This document shows, piece by piece, positions 46,618 through 54,290 of a stretch of DNA of 64,000 nucleotides. Position numbers and translations under genes: made by a program. The stretch's first letter is position 1; every line of letters begins with the position of its first letter. The DNA lies in assembly GCA_026162565.1 (NCBI GenBank), contig JAOEIQ010000005.1:1-64000 (forward strand), in the 5' to 3' direction. Source of the stretch: Flavobacteriaceae bacterium NBU2973 (lineage in GTDB: Bacteria; Bacteroidota; Bacteroidia; Flavobacteriales; Flavobacteriaceae). The notes below the pieces were generated by a model. That model did not search any database and was not told where the DNA came from. It worked only from the letters and a program-made list of their open reading frames with translations.

Positions 46618-46751
46618 TACTTGAGTTTTTCTCATCTATTCGAGAATATTATTGATTTATTTTTACTATTTTTGCAATCAATCTCCACTTCGATAGGCTT
46701 AACTTGTTAAATGTTAAGTTCTAACTCAACAACAATATAAATTATTTAATC

Positions 46752-47378
46752 ATGATTAAAGTATTAATTGCTGATCATCATCCTATAGTTATTAAAGGAC
46801 TACAGAAAATATTTGAATCGTCTCATGATATTCAAATAGCTGAAGTGGTTAAAAGTGGTCGCGAGCTTTTTGATATTGTTGGTAGAAGAGATTTTGATGT
46901 TATTATCTCTGAAATAGACTTACCAGAACTTAATGGTATTACCGCCTTACGAACACTAAAAAAAGAATATAATCATCTAAAAATGATTATGTTTAGTGTG
47001 CATCCAGAAGAAATTTATGCCGTAAGTACTATAAAAGCTGGTGCTTCTGGATATCTTTCAAAAAATGTAGACACAGATATTATAAAAGAAGCCATTATCA
47101 AAGTGCATAATGGAGGTATTTATATAAGCAATAAACTAGCGCAGCTTTTAGCTTTTGATGAGCGAGGTAACAAACCGAGTAAACTTTATAAAAAGTTATC
47201 TATGCGTGAAGTTGAAGTTTTAAAACTATTATCCTCTGGAAGAAAGAATAAAGAGATCGCAAAAGAACTGGAAATTAACGAAAAAACGGTAAGCACTTAT
47301 AAAGCACGATTAATGAAAAAATTGAATGTCACCAATTTAGTAGATTTAATTAATCAAGCTCGATCGTTAGAGTTATAG
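46752..47378 (+). CDS. LuxR/NarL-type response regulator with Glu at the phosphorylation site
   Basis: 208 residues. The receiver (1-120) has Asp8 (VLIADHHPIV), the switch residue Ser81 (IMFSVH) and Lys103-region YLSKNV. The usual phosphoacceptor DVxxxDxxMP reads DVIISEIDLPELNG, with Glu54 in place of Asp. The C-terminal HTH (LSMREVEVLKLLSSGRKNKEIAKELEINEKTVSTY) is a normal LuxR type. Glu often mimics the phosphorylated state, so the protein may be constitutively active or controlled otherwise. No histidine kinase is adjacent. The 3' end overlaps convergent dnaG by 6 bases. Confidence 0.9.
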   Translation: MIKVLIADHHPIVIKGLQKIFESSHDIQIAEVVKSGRELFDIVGRRDFDVIISEIDLPELNGITALRTLKKEYNHLKMIMFSVHPEEIYAVSTIKAGASGYLSKNVDTDIIKEAIIKVHNGGIYISNKLAQLLAFDERGNKPSKLYKKLSMREVEVLKLLSSGRKNKEIAKELEINEKTVSTYKARLMKKLNVTNLVDLINQARSLEL

Positions 47379-49331
47379 CACTCGATTTAATTTTCTTGAC
47401 AATAACATTTTCAGGTTAGAATAATTCATTACATCCTCTAAAACTGATCGAGAGTCTGAAGCATTCTCTTTAATGACTTCATTTTTAAACTCCGTTACTT
47501 TTTTATCAATTAAAAAGCAACGCAAACTTAATATGGTTTCGCTTACCAATTGGGCTATAGTATGTTTTTTACCCTTTGGATAAATATTCATTCGCTCCCA
47601 ATCATCTAGATTATAACGATCATCTTCCATTAAAATAGTCGTGATTTCAGCAGCTAATTCAGGCTCTACAGTATTAATGAAGTTTTTAACTTTAAAGTCG
47701 TTGTTTTGATGTAACGAATCTATAATAGTGTAATATAATTGTTTGAATGATGTATTTGTAAATTCCATTTCATCATCTTGCAAATCGAGATAAATTTTTT
47801 CAAATACCTTAACTTCATGTTTTGTTGGCTCTAGAATAAGTTCACCCGATTCGTCTTCTTTTAACAGTAAGTCTTCAAAGGTTTCAACTTCATTACCATA
47901 GAGTAATAAAATTTCAATTATCTTTTTTTCTAGCTCGTATTGAACATCTACCTTTTTTACAGGTTGTTCGTGCTTGATAACCTCAAAAGCTTTTTGTTCT
48001 TGCTTATACTGTTTATTCGCGTCTTGAAATTCTTTTTTATTAATTTGAGCTAATGTACTAAACAATACATCTTCACTAATATCCATAATTCTGGAACACT
48101 CCTGAATATAGACTTCCTTTTTAATACGATCTGGAATCTTGGAAATGCTATTTACAATATCGCGAATAGTTTCTGCCTTTTTTATAGGATCGTTCTTGGT
48201 TTGCTCAAATAGCAACGAGGCTTTAAACTGAATAAAATCTTGTGCATTCTCCTCTAGATATAAGGTAAGCTCTTCAAAAGTGTTTTGTTTGGCAAAACTA
48301 TCTGGATCTTCGCCATCAGGAAACATACAAACTTTTACATTCATACCTTGTTCCAAAATCAAATCGATACCACGTAGAGAAGCTCTAATTCCAGCAGCAT
48401 CGCCATCAAATAAAACAGTAATGTTTTTGGTAAGACGGTTAATCAATCGTATCTGTTCAGGCGTTAAAGCAGTACCAGAAGATGAGACGACGTTTTTAAC
48501 TCCTTTTTGGTAGAACTGAATCACATCTGTATAACCTTCTACTAAATAACAATTATCATCTTTAGCAATAGATTGTTTGGCATGATAAATACCATACAAC
48601 ACTTTACTTTTATGATAGATATCACTCTCTGGAGAGTTTAGATATTTAGCTGCTTTTTTATCGTTAGTGAGTATACGACCACCAAAGCCTAACACACGAC
48701 CACTCATACTTTGTATGGGAAACATCACGCGACCTTTAAAACGATCAAATCGTTTAGCATCTTTTACAATAGTTAATCCTGTTTTTTCTAAAAACTCGAT
48801 TTTATAACCTTGCTTTAAAGCCTCGTCTGTAAAAGCTTGCCACTCATCTAACGAATAGCCTAAATTAAATTTCTTTATAGTTTCGTCTGTGAAACCACGT
48901 TCTTTAAAATAGCTATAACCTATGGCTTGGCCTTGATCTGTTTTATGTAGTATTCTCTCAAAATATTGCCTTGCAAACTCACTCACTAAATAGAGACTTT
49001 CACGCTCATTGGCTTGCTCTTTTTGCTCATCTGTTTGCTCGGTTTCTTCAATCTCAATGTTATACTTTTTAGCGAGATAACGTATGGCTTCTGGATAAGT
49101 AAAATGTTCATGCTCCATTAAAAAAGCTACAGCATTACCACCTTTGCCACTAGAAAAATCTTTCCAGATTTGTTTTACTGGAGACACCATAAAACTTGGT
49201 GTTCGCTCCTCACTAAATGGACTTAAACCCTTAAAATTACTTCCTGCTTTTTTAAGTTGTACGAAATCACCAATAACCTCTTCTACGCGAACAGTCTCGA
49301 ATACTTGGTCTATGGTGTTTTTACTTATCAA
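47373..49331 (-). CDS. dnaG: DNA primase DnaG with degenerate zinc-binding domain
   Basis: 652 residues. The N-terminal CHC2 domain fold is recognisable (FKGLSPFSEERTPSFMVSPVKQIWKDFSSGKGGNAVAFL, here given by key residues), but the four zinc ligands are replaced by Ser37, Ser40, Asp58 and Ser61. The Toprim catalytic core is intact: YLVEGYTDVI with the invariant Glu, and VLFDGDAAGIRA with the Asp pair. A DnaB-binding C-terminal domain follows. It makes RNA primers for replication. The start ISKNTIDQVFETVRVEEVIGD is normal. Confidence 0.95.
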   Translation of the reverse strand: MISKNTIDQVFETVRVEEVIGDFVQLKKAGSNFKGLSPFSEERTPSFMVSPVKQIWKDFSSGKGGNAVAFLMEHEHFTYPEAIRYLAKKYNIEIEETEQTDEQKEQANERESLYLVSEFARQYFERILHKTDQGQAIGYSYFKERGFTDETIKKFNLGYSLDEWQAFTDEALKQGYKIEFLEKTGLTIVKDAKRFDRFKGRVMFPIQSMSGRVLGFGGRILTNDKKAAKYLNSPESDIYHKSKVLYGIYHAKQSIAKDDNCYLVEGYTDVIQFYQKGVKNVVSSSGTALTPEQIRLINRLTKNITVLFDGDAAGIRASLRGIDLILEQGMNVKVCMFPDGEDPDSFAKQNTFEELTLYLEENAQDFIQFKASLLFEQTKNDPIKKAETIRDIVNSISKIPDRIKKEVYIQECSRIMDISEDVLFSTLAQINKKEFQDANKQYKQEQKAFEVIKHEQPVKKVDVQYELEKKIIEILLLYGNEVETFEDLLLKEDESGELILEPTKHEVKVFEKIYLDLQDDEMEFTNTSFKQLYYTIIDSLHQNNDFKVKNFINTVEPELAAEITTILMEDDRYNLDDWERMNIYPKGKKHTIAQLVSETILSLRCFLIDKKVTEFKNEVIKENASDSRSVLEDVMNYSNLKMLLSRKLNRVL

Positions 49332-49342
49332 GCTATTTTGTC

Positions 49343-49362
49343 ATTCCTGCGTAGGCAGGAAT
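49343..49362. repeat. Palindrome ATTCCTGC-GTAG-GCAGGAAT upstream of dnaG
   Basis: Perfect 8-bp arms with a 4-base loop, 11 bases before the dnaG start codon. The arms are identical to the outer arms at 11738-11780, and the flank reads GGAATGACA on the minus strand. Typical of dispersed palindromic repeats of flavobacterial intergenic regions. Confidence 0.55.
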
Positions 49363-49514
49363 CTTATTATTTTTTACTGATTTTAAATGAATTAGCTACG
49401 CTGAATCTTCGATTTCCTAAACTTTGCAGGAATAACGATGTAAATGTACTTAAATAGTTTAGATATTAAAAGATTGTGTATTTTGAAGCAAAATTAATTA
49501 ATTAAGAAAAAGAC

Positions 49515-49829
49515 ATGATTGAAAAGTATTTTACTAGATTGCCTTACAAGAAAAAATGGGTGATTTTTGCTTTTATTGTTTGGAATCTTCTCTTTATTCC
49601 AGCGTTTATTGATTTTTTTAAAACTATTGAAAATGAAGTTAATATAACTTCAAAAATTATTTATCCATTAATTTTTGCAATAACTTCTTGTTTACTATTA
49701 ATTTTTTCAAAAAATATTCGCGAGATGGTTTTAAAAGAAGGAAAGGCTTTTAAAGATATTCGTAAGGATTGTTTTTTAGTTTTAGGAGTTTCTTTTTTAA
49801 TATTATTTATGCATTTTGGAATAAACTAA
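49515..49829 (+). CDS. Small membrane protein, hypothetical
   Basis: 104 residues, no family recognised. Three transmembrane helices (about 15-34, 46-63 and 85-101), short basic termini, the start preceded by AAGAAAAAGAC. It lies alone in an intergenic pocket between dnaG and an orphan gene. The helices and base composition fit a real gene, but I have no homology argument. Confidence 0.55.
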   Translation: MIEKYFTRLPYKKKWVIFAFIVWNLLFIPAFIDFFKTIENEVNITSKIIYPLIFAITSCLLLIFSKNIREMVLKEGKAFKDIRKDCFLVLGVSFLILFMHFGIN

Positions 49830-49863
49830 TTATTATTTGATAATATCACTGTATTCATCAACT

Positions 49864-49891
49864 AAAAAAGCCTCCAAATTTCGACAAGCTT
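49864..49891. repeat. Half copy of the GCCTCC hairpin repeat
   Basis: AAAAAAGCCTCCAAATTTCG (49864-49883) followed by ACAAGCTT matches the left arm and loop of the hairpins at 50688 and 59107. The right arm GGAGGC is missing, so this copy cannot fold as a terminator. Confidence 0.6.
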
Positions 49892-50004
49892 GATTTAAAC
49901 ACAAGAATGCTCTGTAAATTTAGGCTACTACAATTATTTGATAATCTCGTAAAAAACAACGAACTTGGATACTTGTACTGAATTTTTAAATTGAGTAAAT
50001 CGAA

Positions 50005-50568
50005 ATGAGCGAAATTTTAAGCTGGAATATTGACAAAGAAAAACTGATTGACTACAGAGCTGAAGGTTGGACAAAAGACTTTTTCGCTTCATCACCAAAT
50101 AATGAATACGGAGTTGTAGTTTATAATATTCAGGAATGGAGAATGGGTGCAGAATGTGGATTAATTGGAATTTACTCGAACTCAAAAAATCCGATAATCG
50201 AACTTAATTCAAAACGAACTTGGATTTGGTTTGACTATGAAAAAACATTTTACTTTCTTAAAGAATCGAACTGCGTATTATGCCGAATCATTATTCAAAA
50301 CAAAATGACATTTGAAATAGAATTTCCTTTTGTTTTTATAAATCTTAAAAAGAAAAAATTTGCCCTTTTTGGTTTTTCGGATTATACATCAATTTATTAT
50401 GGACTTGAAGAAGTTGAGGAAAACAAAGCAAAACTAGTAGAGGTTAACTCTGAGGAGTTGGAATATTCAAAAAGAGAAAAACATACAAATAAAATAGTGG
50501 ATTTATCTAAATTAAAATGGAATAAACTAACAGATTTTGATCGAGCATCAGAAAAATATTATAAATAA
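50005..50568 (+). CDS. Orphan hypothetical protein (187 aa)
   Basis: I do not recognise this protein. It starts MSEILSWNIDKEKLIDYRAEG, has no signal peptide or membrane segment, and is rich in aromatic residues (EYGVVVYNIQEWRMG, RTWIWFDYEKTFYFL) and Lys/Glu towards the end. Size and orphan position between repeat hairpins fit an accessory gene, such as an immunity-type protein, but this is only a guess. A bidirectional terminator follows. Confidence 0.6.
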   Translation: MSEILSWNIDKEKLIDYRAEGWTKDFFASSPNNEYGVVVYNIQEWRMGAECGLIGIYSNSKNPIIELNSKRTWIWFDYEKTFYFLKESNCVLCRIIIQNKMTFEIEFPFVFINLKKKKFALFGFSDYTSIYYGLEEVEENKAKLVEVNSEELEYSKREKHTNKIVDLSKLKWNKLTDFDRASEKYYK

Positions 50569-50687
50569 TAAAAGTCAAATTACAGCAACGTATGAAAATA
50601 GTTACTTGTTTCTATTATACTCAGTGTGTACTTGTAAAGTTTTGTGTTAAAATAAAAGCTAATAATTGAGACAGTTAACGAAACATC

Positions 50688-50740
50688 AAAAAAAAGCCTC
50701 CATATTTCGACAAGCTCAATGACAATGGAGGCTTTTTTTT
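50688..50740. terminator. Bidirectional terminator, complete GCCTCC hairpin repeat
   Basis: Perfect 15-bp inverted repeat (50688-50702 with 50726-50740) made of eight A:T pairs and GCCTCCA/TGGAGGC, with a 23-base loop TATTTCGACAAGCTCAATGA-CAA. It separates the convergent genes at 50568 and 50764 and has T runs in both directions. Confidence 0.8.
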
Positions 50741-50763
50741 AATCCTAATTTTATAAAAAGTAG

Positions 50764-51822
50764 TTAGTCGAAATCAAAACGTAAGCCCAGAGATATATTA
50801 TGTTGGTCTACAGCTTGGTCTTTAAACAAAGGGTTTAAATCGTATTTCATATACAAGCTTGTTTCACCAAAACCTACATAAGCACTTAAACCATACACTA
50901 AATCTGATACATTATAATTACGTTTAATTTTTTGCTTAACACGATCGCCATCTTCTTTATACTTTAGTTTTTGTAAGGTCCCTAGTCTAAAACCTCCATA
51001 TGCTCCTACTCCTATTTTAAATTTGTTATAAGTGCTGTATCTAAAATAGTTTTTACGCTCTATTTTTTTTGATGGTCCAAACTCAAAATGTACAGGAAAT
51101 ACTAGATTAGTAACTCTAAATTTAGATTTGCGCAAATCTAAAGGAAACTCGGCTAGAACTGTTTGATCTCCAGTTTGCTCAAAGTACATGTTGTCTTTTG
51201 GTTTTAATTTATTCCATTGAAAGGAAAAACCATATTTTAAACGTACTGCATTGGTGTTTTTAAATAGTCGTGTTTTCCAAGCTACACCTAACTCTATAAA
51301 TCCAGAGGTTCCAATTTTATAAGGTGACTCATCTAAACCTTGACCATCTATTAAGGTATTGTTTAACCCAAAAGCAAATACTAAATCACTTGTTGTGCGT
51401 CTGTCATATCGACGCGGTTTATTTCTATTTCTAAATGTAATTCCTGTAACCTTACCTATATTTAATGTAAAACTTTCACTTCCATCCACATCATAATCCT
51501 GATCGTTACGTTGTAATAATGAAATTTTATTATCAACTATAGCCAAACGATTTTCGATATTTAAAGCACGTTTTTTAGCAGCATCTTTTTTTAAGGACTC
51601 TGCTTTAGATTGAGATATTTCTCCTCTATCTAAACGTTGATTAATCGTTTCGACTTCAGATTTTAAATACTCACGTTCCTCTGCTTGAATGGTTTTTTTA
51701 AGCTCTTTTAAGGTTTCAATTTTTAATGTGTTGTTACTATCTTGTATAGTATCTTGAGCAAATAATTGTGTTGAAACTAGGCATAGAATAACTAGCACTA
51801 AATGTTTTGTAATAGTGTTCAT
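50764..51822 (-). CDS. Outer membrane beta-barrel protein with N-terminal coiled coil
   Basis: 352 residues. Signal peptide ending QLFAQ, then a helical coiled-coil stretch (about 35-105, LKELKKTIQAEEREYLKSEV, LAIVDNKISLLQ), then amphipathic beta strands to the C-terminus, which ends in Phe-Asp-Phe-Asp (LGLRFDFD) as in small Bacteroidota barrels. It is the third gene of the sigma/anti-sigma operon, 30 bases after the putative anti-sigma. Function unknown; an envelope sensor or target of the sigma factor is possible. Confidence 0.7.
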   Translation of the reverse strand: MNTITKHLVLVILCLVSTQLFAQDTIQDSNNTLKIETLKELKKTIQAEEREYLKSEVETINQRLDRGEISQSKAESLKKDAAKKRALNIENRLAIVDNKISLLQRNDQDYDVDGSESFTLNIGKVTGITFRNRNKPRRYDRRTTSDLVFAFGLNNTLIDGQGLDESPYKIGTSGFIELGVAWKTRLFKNTNAVRLKYGFSFQWNKLKPKDNMYFEQTGDQTVLAEFPLDLRKSKFRVTNLVFPVHFEFGPSKKIERKNYFRYSTYNKFKIGVGAYGGFRLGTLQKLKYKEDGDRVKQKIKRNYNVSDLVYGLSAYVGFGETSLYMKYDLNPLFKDQAVDQHNISLGLRFDFD

Positions 51823-51852
51823 AACTGTTCGTTTTTTAATTGATGATTGTTT

Positions 51853-52635
51853 TTAATTGTTTCGTTCGGCAACTGCAGTTTTTACCTTACTATAATTGGT
51901 TTTTAAAGCTTCAAAAACTTTACTTCTAAACGATTGTTCTAAATCTGCTTCAACGTCTTGAAGGAGTGCATCAGCATCAACCGTTTTTGAGGTTTCGTTA
52001 TATATACGTTGGGTTAAAATTTCTTTATGAGCCACTTTAAGTAGTGAATCTATTTCTCTATCTGTAACTCCAGATGGTTCTTGCTGCATTTTTTGTATTT
52101 CTGCTACTACATCTAGAATTTTTACTTCTTCAAAAGTTTTAAGTTCTTCGACAGGTTCAACAACCTCTTTTTTTATCGCTTCAATAGGTTTTGCTATGTT
52201 AACAAAGGCTTCTTCACTTTTAACAACCGCATTCTTGACAACTGCTTTTGGCTCTTTTATTATTAAATTATCCTCTTTATTTACAACAGGTTTTTTTGTT
52301 TCTACAATAGCATCCTCTTTAATTTCATTTACTACTTCCTGAACAACCTCATTGGTTACTTCTTGATTAGAATTTTCTTTTGGTGTTTCTTTTTTAGTGT
52401 CAACATCAACAATAATTGGTTGGGTATTTTCTGAATCGTTATTAAAATAAGGGATTGAAACCGCAAGAATTATAATAATACTTGCAGCAATACCAAGCCA
52501 CCAAAGTGATCTGTTTTCTTTTTTCTCTTGATTATCTAAACGATTAGCAAGTTTAGACCAAGCTTGTTCAGATGGTTGCAACTTACGCTGCTCCAACTTG
52601 TCTTTTAATTGTTCTTCAAATTTAATTGGTGCCAT
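51853..52635 (-). CDS. Putative membrane anti-sigma factor
   Basis: 260 residues. A cytoplasmic N-terminus (EQLKDKLEQRKLQPSEQAWSKLANRLDNQ) leads to one transmembrane helix (about 45-62, WWLGIAASIIIILAVSIPYF) and a long periplasmic region rich in Glu, Lys and Val with low complexity. This is the shape of single-pass anti-sigma factors in Bacteroidota ECF operons, without a ZAS motif. It overlaps the sigma gene by 14 bases. Assignment is from topology and operon position. Confidence 0.72.
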   Translation of the reverse strand: MAPIKFEEQLKDKLEQRKLQPSEQAWSKLANRLDNQEKKENRSLWWLGIAASIIIILAVSIPYFNNDSENTQPIIVDVDTKKETPKENSNQEVTNEVVQEVVNEIKEDAIVETKKPVVNKEDNLIIKEPKAVVKNAVVKSEEAFVNIAKPIEAIKKEVVEPVEELKTFEEVKILDVVAEIQKMQQEPSGVTDREIDSLLKVAHKEILTQRIYNETSKTVDADALLQDVEADLEQSFRSKVFEALKTNYSKVKTAVAERNN

Positions 52636-53197
52636 TACTTGCTTTGTTTAATTGTTTAATTTGTTGCTGAAGCATTTTACGTGCTTTAAATAATTGTGAT
52701 TTTGAAGTGCCTTCAGAAATATTTAAAAGCTCCGCAATTTCATGATGCTTGTACCCTTCTATAGCATACATAACAAATACCATTTTATAACCTTCTGGAA
52801 GCGAATCTATTACTTGTTGAATATCTGCAACAGCCAGATTGCTTAACGTTTCATTGTTATAGTTAGTAATTTCAGGAACATCTTCTACAGCAAACTCAAT
52901 GTTTTTTTGTTGACGCAAAAATGAAATAGATTCTCTAACCATAATGCGTCGCATCCAACCTTCAAAACTACCTTCACTTTTAAAACTTTTAATATTTGAA
53001 AACACTTTAAAAAATCCATTTAACATCGCTTCTTCGGCATGCTGAATATCTTTTATGTAATACCTACAAATACTCAACATTTTTGGTGCATGCAACTCAT
53101 AAAGCACATGTTGTGCTTCTCGATTATTTGCTTTAGCTCTTTTAATAAGTAAAGCTTCGTTTTTATGGAGTTGAATTACTTTCAAAAGCGATTTCAT
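52622..53197 (-). CDS. ECF-type RNA polymerase sigma factor
   Basis: 191 residues. Region 2 (about 30-95: LYELHAPKMLSICRYYIKD, EEAMLNGFFKVFSNIKSF, FEGWMRRIMVRESISFLRQ) and region 4 (about 130-180: IDSLPEGYKMVFVMYAIEGYKHHEIAELLNISEG) are both complete; region 3 is absent as in all ECF factors. It starts the operon sigma / anti-sigma / barrel. Regulon unknown. Confidence 0.92.
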   Translation of the reverse strand: MKSLLKVIQLHKNEALLIKRAKANNREAQHVLYELHAPKMLSICRYYIKDIQHAEEAMLNGFFKVFSNIKSFKSEGSFEGWMRRIMVRESISFLRQQKNIEFAVEDVPEITNYNNETLSNLAVADIQQVIDSLPEGYKMVFVMYAIEGYKHHEIAELLNISEGTSKSQLFKARKMLQQQIKQLNKASNGTN

Positions 53198-53251
53198 ATT
53201 GGCTTCTGTTTATAAAGACGCAAAAATTATACAAATGGTTGCCTGGAATAC

Positions 53252-54229
53252 TTATTTTTTTCTGTCAATCACATAATTCACCATTAACTCTAGTGAATTT
53301 CTGTATTCTGATTCTGGATATTTTTTTAGAATTGACAAGGCTTCAGACTGATATTGCTTCATTTTAGTTTCAGCATAAGTCAGTCCATTATTTTTTTTCA
53401 CAAAAGCAATAACTTCCTTTACACGCTTTCTATCTTTATTGTGATTTTTAATAGAATTTATAAGCCAATCTTTTTCTATTTTAGGAACAGTATTCAACAC
53501 ATGAATAAGCGGTAAGGTCATTTTTTGTTCTTTAATATCTATTCCTGTTGGCTTACCTATTTTTTCTTCACCATAATCAAATAAATCATCTTTTATCTGA
53601 AAAGCCATCCCAATAAGTTCGCCAAATTTTCTCATAGTATCTACATCTTGAGAATTGGGTTTTACAGATGCTGCAGCCATACTACAACAAGACGCGATTA
53701 ATGAAGCTGTTTTTTTTCTAATAATTTCATAATATACAGCTTCTGTTATATCAAGTTTTCGAGCTTTTTCTATTTGTAGTAATTCGCCTTCAGCCAATTC
53801 TCTAACTGCAACAGAAATAATTTTCAATAAGTCAAAATCATTATTATCGATACAAACTAGCATACCTTTAGACAATAAAAAATCACCAATTAAAACGGCA
53901 ATTTTATTTTTCCAAAGGGCGTTTACTGAAAAGAATCCACGGCGTCTATTACTATCATCAACAACATCATCGTGAACTAACGAAGCCGTGTGAATAAGCT
54001 CTATAACAGAAGCTCCACGATAAGTGCGTTCACTAACTTCTCCATTATTAAGCATTTTAGACACTAAAAAGATAAACATTGGTCGCATTTGCTTACCTTT
54101 TCTGTTAACTATGTAGTGCGTGATTCTATTTAAAAGCGCAACTTTACTAGACATTGAGATGCGAAACTTTTCTTCGAAAAGCTCCATTTCGTAATCTATA
54201 GGTTGTTTTATTTGCTCTACTATTTTCAA
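53252..54229 (-). CDS. Trans-polyprenyl diphosphate synthase
   Basis: 325 residues. Both aspartate-rich motifs are present: DDVVDDSNRRRG (first, following LIHTASLVH) and DDLFDYG (second, in FQIKDDLFDYG), along with GKQMRPMFIFLVSKML for IPP binding. The residue before the first motif region is bulky-free, consistent with long products such as the menaquinone side chain. Separate from the sigma operon by 54 bases. Confidence 0.92.
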   Translation of the reverse strand: MKIVEQIKQPIDYEMELFEEKFRISMSSKVALLNRITHYIVNRKGKQMRPMFIFLVSKMLNNGEVSERTYRGASVIELIHTASLVHDDVVDDSNRRRGFFSVNALWKNKIAVLIGDFLLSKGMLVCIDNNDFDLLKIISVAVRELAEGELLQIEKARKLDITEAVYYEIIRKKTASLIASCCSMAAASVKPNSQDVDTMRKFGELIGMAFQIKDDLFDYGEEKIGKPTGIDIKEQKMTLPLIHVLNTVPKIEKDWLINSIKNHNKDRKRVKEVIAFVKKNNGLTYAETKMKQYQSEALSILKKYPESEYRNSLELMVNYVIDRKK

Positions 54230-54290
54230 ATCAATACTTCGGATTAGGTATTCTAAATAACAAACCTAATAAAAGAGAATTAAATATAAT

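Noticed and set aside
46667-46674. TATTTTTG before the LuxR-type regulator
   Set aside because: Matches TAnnTTTG but no TTG lies 19-21 bases upstream and it is 77 bases from the start; too weak to list.
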